NCBI GenBank assembly: GCA_020796225.1
Contig: CM036753.1
Span: 68,563,865 to 68,627,864, forward strand
Reading direction: 5' to 3'
Source of the DNA: Arion vulgaris
Taxonomy: Eukaryota; Mollusca; Gastropoda; Stylommatophora; Arionidae
DNA: 64,000 nt
The translations under genes were made by a program, and so were the position numbers. Below, one piece after another: positions 1 to 10,550 of the stretch. The notes below the pieces were generated by a model. It did no database searches. It saw only the letters and a program-made list of their open reading frames with translations, and was not told the origin of the DNA. The number at the start of each line of letters is the position of its first letter. The first letter of the stretch is position 1.

Positions 1-350
1 GTTTCTTATCTGTCCATCTATTTGTTTCTTATCTGTGCATCTATTGATTCTCTTATCTGTCCATCTATTTGTTCTCTTATCTGTCCATCTATTTGTTTTA
101 ATATCTGTCCATCGATTTGTTTTCTTATCTGTGCATCTATTTGTTTTATTATCTGTCCATCTATTGGTTCTCTTATCTGTCCATCTATTTGTTTTATTAT
201 CTGTCCATATTTGTTCCTTATCTGTTCATCTATTTGTTTTCTTATCTGTCCATCTATTTGTATTCTTATCTGTCCATCTAATTGTTCTCTTATCTGTCCA
301 GCTATTTGTTCTCTTATCTGTCATTATTTGTTTTCTTATCTGTTCCCATA
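1..350. repeat. 24-bp minisatellite, cut by window edge
   Basis: About 14 direct copies of a pyrimidine-rich 24-bp unit containing CTTATCTGTCCATCTATTTG. Because 24 is a multiple of three, several frames stay open and give a low-complexity peptide (LICPSIC repeated), which is not a gene. Copies drift (GTCC/GTGC, ATTTG/ATTGG) and fade out near 350. The left edge lies outside the window. Confidence 0.9.
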
Positions 351-944
351 TTTGCTGTTTTCTGCCCATGGTATTCGGAGAACTCTTATGTATACACGGC
401 TGTAGAAAATATAATTTTCCCGGCTCTTAACCGTCTAGTTGTCGTGAATTTGCAATACTTTTGTTAACGACATTGATACATACACAAACACACGCGCGCA
501 CACTTACACACACGCGCGGGCATTACATCCACAAATACAAGAAACAGTTTGATTGTCACGTAAGCCCCAGTGTGTTTCTCTTAGCAACGGCCTGTCATAT
601 ATTGTTGGCAAGGCATCGGTCGATTATCACAACACCAAATAAGCTTTGTAGATTGAAAGTTCAAAGAGCTGCTTGTCAGAAACAGCCGCCACTTAAGCTT
701 GTTGTGTGACCTGGGATTTCACCGCCTTACATTCCAGCTTTGTTGAGACAGACACGATGTAAGAACACCGCTGACACTATTTAAATGTAAACTTAGACAG
801 ATTATCAGAAGTGCGATAAAGCGGTTTTTTTGCACGTAGAAACAGAAGTGTGGTAAAGAAATGTAATTGTCTTTATCCGAAATCTGAATAATTGTTTCGT
901 AAGATATCGTATCATTTTACTTTTCGTTTGATTTTATTTGTCTT
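351..944. other. No recognised feature
   Basis: Unique-looking AT-rich DNA. A short CA/CG-alternating stretch lies at about 478-525. No long open frame, transposon end or repeat copy was recognised. Confidence 0.5.
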
Positions 945-1275
945 AAACTACAGACCTTCATAAATGGATGTTTACGTAGAATAGAGGAACTGAGATGGTA
1001 TGAAAAGATTACGAACGAGGAACTCAGAGAAAAAACCAGTGGAGAAAGAGCTACAGAAGAGACGCTGGCGATGCATAGGACACACATTGAGAAGACCGAC
1101 CGGAAGCATTGCAAGAGAGACACTGTTTTGAAACCTACAGGAAAAGAGGAGTAGGAGAAGGACTAGACAATCCTAGAGAAGACAGCTGGAGGCTGATATT
1201 AAAAGAATAGGTAAAACTTAGAACGAATTGGAAGGGATAGAAGGAGAGAGAGCTGAAAGAAGTTTGTTGATGACA
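945..1275 (+). pseudogene. LINE 3' fragment (RT C-terminal region)
   Basis: Conceptual translation over several frames gives the pattern LQTF-INGCLRRI followed by RRWRCIGHTLRRP, an Arg-rich stretch and a terminal CAPLGVERCSR. This order is typical of the C-terminal tail of invertebrate endonuclease/reverse-transcriptase LINEs. Stops and frameshifts break it, and the RT core is missing (5' truncation). It is a dead copy; the clade (RTE-like or other) is not resolved. Confidence 0.7.
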
Positions 1276-1454
1276 TGTGCTCCGTTGGGAGTTGAAAGGT
1301 GCAGCAGATATATTTCTCCATAGAATTCTATTTTTGTGTGTGTGGATAATTTTAATACTTTTGTATTCTCTTCGGGAGTTATATTGTCATAATATACTCG
1401 ACCTACTATTCAAACCTTCATCCAAGACAATTATCGTCGATCTTAACAACGGAG

Positions 1455-1545
1455 TTAGTGCTCTGTACAATACTCTCGGCATGCTACTTTCTATTTCTGC
1501 TGAGAGAGACAGCACCATATGGGATTTACCCGGTGTATTTTAATC
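1455..1545 (+). mobile_element. SINE-D scrap
   Basis: Matches the middle of SINE-D (ACAATACTCTCGGCA, then TTTCTGCTGAGAGAGAC, then an ATGGGATTTACCCGGTG segment) without the tRNA-like head. It lies just upstream of a fuller SINE-D copy. Confidence 0.6.
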
Positions 1546-1684
1546 AATCATTCGACTTTAGACTTTGTTTTGTTTTTAAATATTTAAACTACGAACTTCT
1601 TATTTCTGAGTTATGTTATATTTTTTCCACTTTCCATTTCGATGTTTTTTTTTTTGGTAAGTAGTTAAGACGTTTGTTTTCTAT

Positions 1685-1895
1685 TCTCTGTGTTGTGGGT
1701 TCGAATCTGTATTGCGTCGTTCAGGCAATCAATGCATTTGTACCGGATATTCTTAGGATTATTGTTGGCGCTACGGAGCTCGTTCTTTGTGAAATATTCC
1801 TCGTTGAGTGGTTTGCCATCTCTGTCGAGAGAAAGTTGCCATATAGAAAACCTGATGTAATGAAGTCAATCCTTCGCCATGAGATGTTTTTTCCA
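1685..1895 (+). mobile_element. SINE-D copy, diverged
   Basis: A tRNA-like B box (GGGTTCGAATC) at about 1698 is followed by the SINE-D body (ATTCTTAGGATTATTG, GCTACGGAGCTCG) and the conserved 3' block ending ATGAAGTCAATCCTT. The A-box region is eroded. Other copies are at 9697, 25318, 41258, 47312, 52865, 57695 and 61800. Confidence 0.7.
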
Positions 1896-2199
1896 TTGTT
1901 GTCAATTAACAATTTTAAAACGTGTAAGATTTTCAATTGTTGTCCACTACCGATTGCGACTTTTGATTAGTACATAATGCTAGCTTAAGTGCGCCAACAG
2001 ACAGTGCGCCTCAAAGAGCATTGCTGCTCCGAAACAATGGGTACAAAGCAACAGTCCGGCTACGCAAAAGATAGACCTCAGAGATAACAGAGGCGACGGA
2101 AGACACTATCTACAAAGCGCTTAGAAATCTCTTCTTGATCTGACACTGTGAGGTAAAAAACGGATTGGAGAAAAGAAACAGAAAAACAAGCTTAAACAC
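1896..2199. other. No recognised feature
   Basis: About 300 bp between a SINE and a LINE fragment. Part of 1985-2200 could be the upstream continuation of the following LINE, but no RT motif is visible. Confidence 0.4.
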
Positions 2200-2475
2200 G
2201 GAAACTTAGAAAGTATGTGTATCAAATTTTTGTATGGCTAGACTAGGCATCTTACGAATAACATCATATCTCGGAAGATGAAATATTTTGGCCACGTTAA
2301 ACGTTTCAGTTGCTTGCAGAGAACGGTAAGGGAAGGCTTGGTTCCTGGAGTAAGATGCAGGGGACGATCAAGACGAAGATGGCAGTAGGATATCAAAGAA
2401 ACCTTGAACATGATGCTGGATGAGTCGTAAGAATTTGCTAGAGGCAGAGATTTTTTTTAAAGCAGGCTGTGAGGA
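2200..2475 (+). pseudogene. LINE 3' fragment
   Basis: Translation shows ISRKMKYFGHVKRF, then a Gly/Arg-rich RCRGRSRRRWQ, then DIKETLNMMLDES. This is the familiar C-terminal order of LINE polyproteins (K-x-FGH-x-KR, RGRPRRRW, D-I-x-E). Two stops interrupt it and no RT core is present. Confidence 0.7.
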
Positions 2476-2524
2476 AAGCGACGTTTCGCAAGGGACATGG
2501 TACTACTTCAAACTAGTCATTCAA

Positions 2525-2985
2525 TCTTACTGGGAACTGAACACAGTATGAAAATGTCTTACTGGCAACCAAACACAGTATGAAAATGTCTTACTGGCAC
2601 GACACAGTATGAAAATGTCTACTGGCACAAACACAGTATGAAAATGTCTTACTGGCAACCGAACACAGTATGAAAATGTCTTACTGGACCGACACAGTAT
2701 GAAAATGTCTTACTGGCAACCGAACACAGTATGAAATGTCTTACTGCAAGACACAGTATGAAATGTCTTACTGGCACCAACACATATGAAATGTCTACTG
2801 GCAACCAAACACAGTATGAAAATGTCTTACTGGCAACCGAACACAGTATGAAAATGTCTTACTGGCAACCGAACACAGTATGAAAATGTCTTACTGGCAA
2901 CCGAACACAGTATGAAAATGTCTTACTGGCAACCGAACACAGTATGAAAATGTCTTACTGGCAACCGAACACAGTATGAAAATGG
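2525..2985. repeat. 32-bp tandem array
   Basis: About 15 copies of a 32-bp unit containing CTTACTGGCAACCG and ACACAGTATGAAAATG. Outer units are nearly identical, while 2580-2815 is full of 1-4 base deletions. The phrase ACAGTATGAAAAT also occurs in the 129-bp array at 4507. Confidence 0.95.
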
Positions 2986-3008
2986 GCAAATCCAATATAA
3001 TTGTATAT

Positions 3009-3255
3009 CTTCTTTTCGTTCGTTCTTTATGACCAATTTTAATCACTCTTTGTGATATGTTTGATCTTTGCCAAGAACGTGTATACGTTGCACATTGGTT
3101 TGGTAGGCCCCTAAACGCATAGACTTCTACCCGTTTAGGACATGTGCATCCGATTTCAGCCAAACCTCCTTAGTCGCCTCTTACGACATGCTTGGCAGGT
3201 AACAGTGGTTCTATTCTTTACACCCCAAATTTGGGCCCCGGTAACCACTCGGGCG
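3009..3255 (-). mobile_element. SINE-A, complete with TSD
   Basis: SINE-A reads (on its own strand) CGCCCGAGTGGTTACCGGGG at the 5' end, a core with ATGTCGTAAGAGGCGACTAA, then GAACGTGTATACG-related sequence and a GAA-rich tail. This copy is flanked by a perfect 12-bp duplication ATAATTGTATAT (2997-3008 and 3256-3267), which proves retroposition. The 5' end resembles a pol III A box (GAGTGGTTA); no clear B box is seen. Confidence 0.92.
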
Positions 3256-3267
3256 ATAATTGTATAT

Positions 3268-3653
3268 GATATAATTTGATTACCTTACTTGCCAATGTAC
3301 TGCTGACAAATGTAATGAATTTGTAACATATTAGTTACCAAATGCTGCAGCCGGCTCCCGTTTATCTGTCCCATTTTGCCGTGTGTCATATTCAGCGCAA
3401 ATGATTGGTTTCATACCCTAATTAGCTCAAAATGCATCTGATTGAATTCTGATTGTTACGCTACTGAGAAACTGGGGAGGGGCTTACATTAATTATATAA
3501 TTATATCAACCGTAACTAAATAGATGTTATCTACAACACTTTAAAAAGCCACTAATATTACGTTATGATCGAAAGATCCTTGTCTGGGAATATCTAAAAC
3601 ATTAACATAGTACAGTCACATAGGTAAAGATAACATTGATGTTCGAGTTATAG
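3268..3653. other. No recognised feature
   Basis: AT-rich DNA separating two SINE-A copies of opposite orientation. Nothing recognisable. Confidence 0.4.
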
Positions 3654-3665
3654 AATACAACAATT

Positions 3666-3911
3666 GGCCCGAGTGGTTACCGGGGCCCAAATTTGGGGTG
3701 TCAAGAATAGAACCACTGTTACCTGCCACGCATGTCGTAAGAGGCGACTAACGAGGTTTGGCTGAAATCGGATGCCTAAACGTGTAGAAGTCTGTGCGTT
3801 TAGGGGCCTACCAAACAAATGTGCAACGTATACACGTTCTTGGCAAAGATCAAACATATCACAAAGAGTGATTAAAATTGGTCGTAAAGAACGAACAGAA
3901 AGAAGAAGAAG
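3666..3911 (+). mobile_element. SINE-A, complete with TSD
   Basis: Full copy from the GGCCCGAGTGG head to an AGAAGAAGAAG tail. It is flanked by AATACAACAATT (3654-3665) and AATGCAACAATT (3912-3923), a 12-bp duplication with one mismatch. The first base of the family head differs from consensus. Confidence 0.92.
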
Positions 3912-3954
3912 AATGCAACAATTAACTGACATAGTGAGCAATAGACTCTCAGTA

Positions 3955-4225
3955 AATAAGACTTGTTCAAGATCGCCAAATATGTCGCTGTAGCAACATA
4001 AGAGGAACTCGCATAGCTGAGAATCGTGTGCCGTTGAGACGCGGAGAAAACGAGCTGTGTAAAAAAGACAACACACTCACACGCCCACATCTCTAACCAT
4101 GATCATGTATGTCACATCTGTGGTAGGGGATTGTGTTCAAGGATTGAACTCTACAGTCACCTCCTCATACACCAGATAGGTGCAGCAGCACATGTCTTAG
4201 TATGTTATCATTATCGCTTGCGATA
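3955..4225 (+). pseudogene. LINE-H 3' end with C2H2 finger remnant
   Basis: Severely 5'-truncated copy of the LINE at 21122-22325. The last coding part translates to HVCHICGRGLCSRIELYSH, matching the C2H2-type CPTCGRGF finger of the longer copy. It ends in the shared 3' sequence near TTGCGATATA. Confidence 0.8.
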
Positions 4226-4264
4226 TACATATATTAAATAAAAGCTTATCAATAATAGCATACA

Positions 4265-4490
4265 ATAAAAATAGATCTGGTACTAGAGCCAAGGGAAGAC
4301 CAAGAAAAAATGGATAGACAGTATCAAGACCACACTAACTAAACACGGAAATAACACAAGGGCGACTCATCTCGCCCTGGAGCGCATATTAAAGCTCCCA
4401 CCCCTACGCTTAACAGCAAAAGTGGACAACCAATTCCATCTTCCACAGGGGGAAAGACAATAGACAATAGAGATAAGAGTTGACCAGGAT
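4265..4490 (+). pseudogene. LINE 3' fragment
   Basis: One frame gives KKWIDSIKTTLTKHGNNTRA, then LALERILKLPPLRLTAK-VDN-FHLPQG. A one-base shift precedes KKW, joining it to an AKGRPR stretch. The same end is found at 38795 (plus) and 50160 (minus), and a related one at 8415. Typical C-terminal LINE tail; not functional. Confidence 0.75.
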
Positions 4491-4506
4491 CCTACTATTT
4501 CTCTAA

Positions 4507-5305
4507 ATGGAGTCATAATGACAGTCTATCACTTTACTTTATGAGTAAACACATGGGATTAAAGTAAGAGAGAAATCCCTATCTAAAATATGACATAAAG
4601 ATACAGTGATACAGTATGAAAATATAAAGATACAGATGGAGTCATAATGACAGTCTATCACTTTACTTTATGAGTAAACACATGGGATTAAAGTAAGAGA
4701 GAAATCCCTATCTAAAATATGACATAAAGATACAGTGATACAGTATGAAAATATAAAGATACAGATGGAGTCATAATGACAGTCTATCACTTTACTTTAT
4801 GAGTAAACACATGGGATTAAAGAAAGAGAGAAATCCCTATCTAAAATATGACATAAAGATACAGTGATACAGTATGAAAATATAAAGATACAGATGGAGT
4901 CATAATGACAGTCTATCACTTTACTTTATGAGTAAACACATGGGGGATTAAAGATGAGAGAATCCTATCTAAATATGACATAAAGATACAGATGGAGTCA
5001 TAATGACAGTCATCACTTACTTATGAGTAAACACATGGGATTAAAGAAAGAATCCCTATCTAAAATATGACATAAAGATACAGATGGAGTCATAATGACA
5101 ATATCCTTTACTTATGAGTAAACACATGGGATTAAAGAAAAGAAATCTATCTAAATATGACATAAAGATACAGTGATACAGTATGAAAATATAAAGATAC
5201 AGATGGAGTCATAATGACAGTCTATCACTTTACTTTATGAGTAAACACATGGGGGATTAAAGTAAGAGAGAAATCCCTATCTAAAATATGACATAAAGAT
5301 ACAGA
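4507..5305. repeat. 129-bp tandem array
   Basis: About seven units beginning ATGGAGTCATAATGACAG. The period is 129 bp (4507 to 4636). Full units contain a short duplication of ATAAAGATACAG around ACAGTGATACAGTATG. Units at 4990-5160 lack part of this and carry many small deletions. Confidence 0.93.
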
Positions 5306-5916
5306 AATCGAACTATATTATGCGTACAGTAACAAACGTAGTTAACCTTTTTTTTAACAGCGTAAACAAAGAATATAAAGACAAAGAAGAAAAGAGGGAT
5401 TAAGATGACGTTAGAAGACACAGGTGACACAAACGGAAACAGATTTGTTAAAATGTACAATATTTACAAACACTCAATAAAGTATATTATTATCATAATG
5501 ACTTCATTTTTAGCAAATCTACAAAAATTAACAAAGAAAACTAACATCTCTAAGATGTGATTGACGTCCAGGTCAACAAAGAATAGTGCCTAGAAAAAGT
5601 TGTAATCCATAATGAGAATTGTATGTTGCTTTAAAAAAAAAATTATGTAGAGGAAACTATTATTATCAGATCGATTTTTAGAACATGTCACGAGGCGAGG
5701 ATGTTTATAACGTATTACTACAACATGCAAAATCAATCAGGGATGCGACACAGTGCGACTGATACAGACGGAGAGAACGAGAGAGGGAAAGAGAGAGAGA
5801 GAAAACTCCGGAGATTTTGAAAACTGTTAACATCAGTATTGATAATTAGTATAGTCAGGGAATAAAGTTGTGATGATCAATGCCTGCCTACACCAGTGCG
5901 AACACAACTAAGCTGT
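5306..5916. other. No recognised feature
   Basis: AT-rich unique DNA with a short GA-rich run at about 5770-5808. No coding signal or repeat copy recognised. Confidence 0.45.
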
Positions 5917-5918
5917 TA

Positions 5919-7015
5919 TAGTCCGTTCAACTTGTCATGCCCACAGACAAAAATGTATATTTTTGTAACTATTTGATTAGATAACTTGAAAACTTGCATG
6001 TGAACTACACATGTTCCCGACGCTACAAAATATTTTTGCCATTCAAACAATCAATCGTATCATTTAGAAGTTACCTTCTTTATGCTATATATTTAACGCG
6101 TCCATTGGCATGGTTGGAGAAAACTAATGTTTACAGCCATTTAATACATTGATGACAAAAATAGCAAAATTCAGGTCGAATTCCATGGTTTTTTAAAGCA
6201 TGTTCCGTGCACCAAATCAACTCGGGATTGACCGTGTTAAACAAATGACGTCATTAGTGCGACACGGACTTTTAGTTAAAGGCGTATACCGAAATAAGTG
6301 TGAGGCTATTGGGTCATAGTGTTGACTTCTCAAAATAGACATTGATATAGAACTTCTAATGAGTTTGAAGTTACAAGGCAAAAAGTATCATTAATGCTAT
6401 ACGCGCATTTCTGCAAAGAGGCACATATGGGTCATCTGTACTAAGTATACAAGAACATGAGAAAAGAGCTATTTTATTGTAGTGATACATCCCTACAACA
6501 TATGTTAAAACACGCAAATTGTAATGAAAAAGTTGCGATTTGAAAAGAACATCTCCAAGTAGCTGCGCCATTGCCAGTCCCAAGCCTGGACGTGAAAGGG
6601 GATGGCATTATGACATGGCAGCCAACTTTAACTGTAATGTAAATTATTTAAAAAACAATAATACAATTAAGTCCACATTTCTTGTTTATTTCATGACTCT
6701 ATTGCAAGTACCAACATTGACCCCATGTGTAAACTGAGATGATACGCCTTTGCATGAATCTTGTCATCAAATGTCATATTGGTGCGTTTACTGTAAAAAC
6801 TAAATTTCGTTTCTGATTAGCCAAATATGTTGCCAACATCAAAGGAAACTGTTATATTACAAAATCCAGGTTTCCTATAGCAATTTCTTCCATCAGACAT
6901 TTGCGTCTAATTAATTGGTATAATTCTAAGGTTAGTTGCAAAGTTTCGCTGCTGTGGAATAGATGGTTTTGCTACAATTCGCATTGGACTGTGGGCTTCG
7001 TTGTTGAACGGACTA
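5919..7015. mobile_element. TA-flanked TIR element, non-autonomous
   Basis: The outer 13 bases TAGTCCGTTCAAC at 5919 are exactly inverted at 7003-7015. The match resumes further in as GCCCACAG after a short gapped stretch. The element sits between TA dinucleotides (5917-5918, 7016-7017), as in the Tc1/mariner superfamily. It is 1,097 bp long and I see no transposase, so it is probably an internally deleted or fully decayed copy. Superfamily assignment rests on the TA target alone. Confidence 0.65.
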
Positions 7016-7016
7016 T

Positions 7017-7080
7017 AGTTGGTTGACTTGTTGGTTAGTGAGTTAGTTAGTTAGTTAGCTAGTTGGTTAGTTGGTTAGTA
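7017..7080. repeat. GTTAGT/GTTGGT microsatellite
   Basis: Imperfect 4-bp repeats (GTTA, GTTG) directly beside the TIR element. Confidence 0.85.
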
Positions 7081-7081
7081 A

Positions 7082-7320
7082 TCCGTTCAAAAATTGATGA
7101 AAAATATTCATAATACTGATATTCCTTATTGTTTACATAACTTGTTGCATAATATAACCTTGCAATTTGATTTGACATGTTGTGTTGATTTTAAAATACA
7201 TTCGACTATATACAACAATACTGGAATGCGAGGTCACGTGACGGTTGTGGTCTTATTTCTTAGAATTTTTACCTGAGTCCGCTGGCTGTATGAGTTTAGA
7301 GTTGGATGTGGCTGCTGTTA
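7082..7320 (-). mobile_element. MITE-G, truncated
   Basis: Matches the inner and left part of MITE-G in reverse orientation: AAATATTCATAATACTG, ACTGGAATGCGAGGTCACGT, then an eroded terminal AGAGTTGGATGTGG. The other terminus is absent. Confidence 0.75.
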
Positions 7321-7458
7321 TACAAGACGCCCCTGTTGGCGACCATTCATTGATTTGGCAGTCACCCTTCAAGAATGAATTCTAAGAACGGTAGAACAAG
7401 AATATTGGGCATACTTAGCTCCCTGAACGTTTAGCTCCCATTTAAGAAAATGTAATTA

Positions 7459-7661
7459 TTTTTTTTTTCGATCCAGAAACACTTGATCTTTCAGCTCTTC
7501 GGCTCGCTGCCATGGACATCGTAAACCTTCTGTTCGGTGCCACGAACACCGTAAATCTGGAGAATCTATGGTTTTTCTGCCAGCCCTCGGAATTAAACCG
7601 CACTCACAGGGGGCTTATCACCCGTCGTCCAACGAGCTACGAACACGCTGGGCAGGCGGGC
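7459..7661 (-). mobile_element. SINE-C with TSD
   Basis: SINE-C on its own strand has a head CGTCTGCCCAGCGTGTTCG, a B-box-like GGTTCAATTCC, then GTGTTCGTGGCACCGAACC and GCTTCTGGATCGGAAA before an A-rich tail. This copy is flanked by AGAAAATGTAATTA (7445-7458) and AGAAAATTTAATCA (7662-7675), 12 of 14 identical. Confidence 0.88.
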
Positions 7662-7760
7662 AGAAAATTTAATCACTACTTGTCTGTCCACTTCGCAAAA
7701 CTGGACAAAGTCAGCCATTGAAATGTTGGCACGAAAATATAGCTGGCCATGAGTCATATA

Positions 7761-8165
7761 CAGGGTGGGTCAAAATAATGAGAACATCGAGGAAAAAGTA
7801 ATATAATTACATCAAAATTGTTTTAACTGTATCCATAATAGCTTAACTTGTTTACTCATTTACTTACTGACATATTTAGCTATATGATGTTTTTATTTCG
7901 ACAATTTCCGGGCACAATCTTTAATTTTTAATATGCCAATTGTTTACATCTGCAGGTTTAAATTTGTTACCAAGAATGACAAAATTACTGTGGAAGACCG
8001 TATTCTGATTAAACAAGTGGCGTCGATGCTTAGAAAAATTGAACATGATTTCTGATTAGCTAAATACTTGGCAAACAAAATTACATGAAACAATATAATT
8101 AAATAAAATAACATTTCTAAATAACGCGTATGTTACGCGATGTTCTCATTTTTTGGCCCACCCTG
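7761..8165. mobile_element. mariner-like MITE
   Basis: The termini CAGGGTGGGTCAAAA and TTTTGGCCCACCCTG are inverted and continue to ATGAGAACATCG (about 28 bp). The flanking dinucleotide is TA on both sides (7759-7760, 8166-8167). This is the terminal style of Tc1/mariner elements. At 405 bp it is too short for a transposase; a frame near 7970-8030 (KFVTKNDKITVEDR) could be a relic of one, but this is weak. Confidence 0.85.
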
Positions 8166-8414
8166 TACATGACTTTTCGCTTTACAGATGGGCGTTTGAC
8201 ATTAACGGATTTGACTTTTCCAAACTCGCCTGACAAGAGATTTGTAGATCTGGCTATATGTCTTTCTGTCACTAAGACTTTTTGACGTGCTAATCTGGTT
8301 CTTCTCCACATGTCTTCCTGAGTTATGTGTACATATTTATGTTTCTCTCTTCCTACACTAGTTACGTTTATTTACGTGTTCTCATAGAAGTTGTTTTTTC
8401 TGTGTGGCTCTCTG
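8166..8414. other. No recognised feature
   Basis: Unique-looking DNA between the MITE and a LINE fragment. Confidence 0.4.
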
Positions 8415-8690
8415 TGGTAACACAGAAAAAGTATACTGAGTACAAGGCAAGAGGAAGACCACGCAAAGATGGAGCGACGGCATCAAGAACAGCCTTACGA
8501 ACATGAATATCAGCTTACAAAGTGCCTTAAAACAAGCACACACAAGATGACTACGTTTCACCCCCAACAGTTCTATAAAGAAGTAAATGGTGGAAGAGAA
8601 GAAGAACAAGCACATACAAGATCACTACGTTTCACCCCAACAGTTCTATAAAAGTAAATGGTGGAAGAAGAAGAAGAAGCAGATATAAGT
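8415..8690 (+). pseudogene. LINE 3' end with GAA tail and 3' duplication
   Basis: Translation gives KARGRPRK, then after a frameshift RWSDGIKNSLTNMNISLQSA and LKQAHTR. It is related to the fragment at 4265. The last stretch (TACGTTTCACCCC, AGTTCTATAAA, GTAAATGGTGGAAGA) is present twice in tandem (from about 8549 and 8623) and ends in GAAGAAGAAGAAG. That tail type is shared with SINE-A and SINE-B. Confidence 0.75.
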
Positions 8691-8879
8691 TTTACTGCAG
8701 GGCGAGTTACCAAGTTTTCGTTTTTGCGCTAGCTTTGACCAATTCACCATCTAAACTCCAGGCTCAATTCAGGATGTTTAGGAAGGACATTGCAACAAGT
8801 GTCTTATAATTTCATAACATATTTGTTTATAATATGTCTATAATTAAACAATCGTTTTGTCCAGTAGATAGTTTCTATT

Positions 8880-9012
8880 TATTATTTCCTCTCGTACCAT
8901 TACACGTTACAATGGAACTTGCAAGCAATTTCTCCATACCACTATATCCTGAAAAACTCCTTCAATCTCTTTTATGGAACTGAATTCGATATTACTTTCA
9001 GGGAGGATTTTT
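8880..9012 (-). pseudogene. LINE-C 3' end fragment
   Basis: Reverse-strand copy of the end also seen at 20101-20975, 27035 and 61485: an (ATT)-type tail, CGTACCATTACACGTTAC, then CAATTTCTCCATACC. It encodes the last residues of an RT C-terminus in the better copies; here only the end remains. Confidence 0.75.
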
Positions 9013-9029
9013 TCTGGGTTTCCCTAGGC

Positions 9030-9095
9030 CAGTGGTTTTCAACCTGTGGGTCGTGACACCTTTGGGTCATTTACATTTTAATAAATAGGAAAATG
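9030..9095 (+). mobile_element. hAT-like terminus remnant
   Basis: CAGTGGTTTTCAACCTGTGG followed by GTCGTGAC resembles the ends of Charlie-type hAT transposons (CAGTGGTTCTCAACC). No matching inverted end was found downstream, so this is a solo end or a decayed copy. Confidence 0.5.
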
Positions 9096-9696
9096 TTTCC
9101 TTCTGCCTTGAACAAGACGCCCCATCATTAGCATCATCAGTACATTTGTGTTTCAATTTCAGTCAGCGATCCATCCTGAAGCTCAGTCAACATGTATTGT
9201 TTGAAAAATTCAGTGCACGCCATTTATCCGAACCAAACCTCAGTCTAAATGTCTGACATGACAAAATGAAAGATCATTTGAAGTTTCCTGCAGTCTGAGA
9301 TATTTGAGCCAGCTTGACTTGGTGTGGTGTAATAATAGCTCCATCGCTAGAAGAATGCATTTTAAGTAAGTAATTGGCTGAAATGATTTTGGGAAAGATA
9401 AGACAATGTAACATTGACTCATGAATAGTATGAACAGCGTGTGTCTTGGGAATTCAACTGACCTGGAGTTTCCTAGAGGCAACCCATCTCCTTGTTTATT
9501 AGAATACTATGGTTAACCATATAAGGCAGATAAATTAAAGTTCTTTGCCCGCAGCTATCGCCACACGTATGAAGGTCATATGTTTTATTTTCTACTGAAC
9601 ATAAAAATTGTTACCTTATCAAGGGGTCAAACACTGGACGTTTTTGTCAGGAAACACCGTCACGCCCACTCGGCTGCCATGTCCCCTGTTAATAGG
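9096..9696. other. Possible hAT interior, otherwise unassigned
   Basis: The reverse strand of 9240-9482 has an 80-codon open frame (including MELLLHHTKSSWLKYLRLQE) that could be decayed transposase because a hAT-like end lies beside it. I do not recognise a motif, so function is unproven. Confidence 0.25.
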
Positions 9697-9955
9697 GGGT
9701 CTCTGGGGCTAAGTGATTAAGCCCTTTGCCTTGTAAGTCGAAGGTCGTGGGTTCGAATCCGGACCGCGACGTTCTGTTCACGAGTGCAGTTTTTTCCAGA
9801 CACTTCTAGGATTGTTGCTGGAGCTACGGAGTTCGTGTTTTGTGCAATACTTTCGGCAGGTGGCGTGTCATTTCTGCGGAGAAGGGACCTAGCCAAATGG
9901 GGTTAAACCCGGTGCAATGAAGTCAATTCTTTGGCTTGAAAACCCTTTAGAGAGC
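9697..9955 (+). mobile_element. SINE-D, near full length
   Basis: tRNA-derived SINE. The head GGTCTCTGGGGCTAAGTGAT carries an A box, CTTGTAAGTCG resembles an anticodon arm, and GGGTTCGAATCCGG is a near-perfect B box. The body has GCTACGGAGTTCGTG and TTTCTGCGGAGAAGG, and the 3' end is ATGAAGTCAATTC followed by CTTGAAAACCCTTTA. It is not a tRNA gene: the acceptor stem does not pair and homologous copies with long 3' bodies exist. Confidence 0.88.
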
Positions 9956-10189
9956 TGTTTTCAGTAAAGTGCCCGGTGGCGTTGAAACACATGATCAAGT
10001 CATATTGGTCTTTTTTCTTTGATAGTGGCTGCTACTGATGTGTAATTTCATCACATGCACAACTACCCATTCGTGATCTTTTCTGTTCAAAATATTAACA
10101 GGATTCCCTTAGACATTTGTTTGAAAATAGTTCCTATCTTCCTCATATTAATCTTAACTCAGAATAGTTCTTTCAACTAACAAAAGTTT

Positions 10190-10465
10190 TTGCAATGTTT
10201 GATTGATTGACTGAGTGATTGATTTGATAGAACCATCAGCATTGCACTAAGTTGAATAAACGTGTGTGCTTCGATCTCTTTCTTACACAGGAAGATCTCA
10301 ACGACAGTGCATATACTCTGTAGCAAAGACGAGGGTCCCTGATATAATTTTGTGTGGTGAATAACCATGAGGACATTCATCTTGTTCTTGGACAAAAAGA
10401 TCTCAGCGGCAGTGCACGAACTTCGTAGCGAAGGCGAATGTACCCGATGTGATTTTGTAAATAGT
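10190..10465 (-). mobile_element. SINE-N, partly duplicated
   Basis: Reverse-strand repeat with the phrases GATCTCAACGACAGTGCA and GATCTCAGCGGCAGTGCA about 110 bp apart, i.e. one and a half copies in tandem. The right end (own-strand 5') holds ACATCGGGTACATTCGCC-type sequence; the left end is a (CAAT)n-like tail (TTGATTGATTGAC on this strand). Homologous to 13176-13300. Confidence 0.6.
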
Positions 10466-10550
10466 GACAAGTTTCACAGAAATTTTATTTTATTATTTTA
10501 TAACAAATTATATCAGTCCCTCGACTTTGCAACCAGCTCTTATCTGTTTT

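Noticed and set aside
9240..9482. hAT transposase frame on the minus strand
   Set aside because: Proximity to a hAT-like end is suggestive, but no transposase motif could be recognised.
9697..9775. tRNA gene (Thr or Ala-like anticodon loop)
   Set aside because: Same SINE-D head with a retroposon body.
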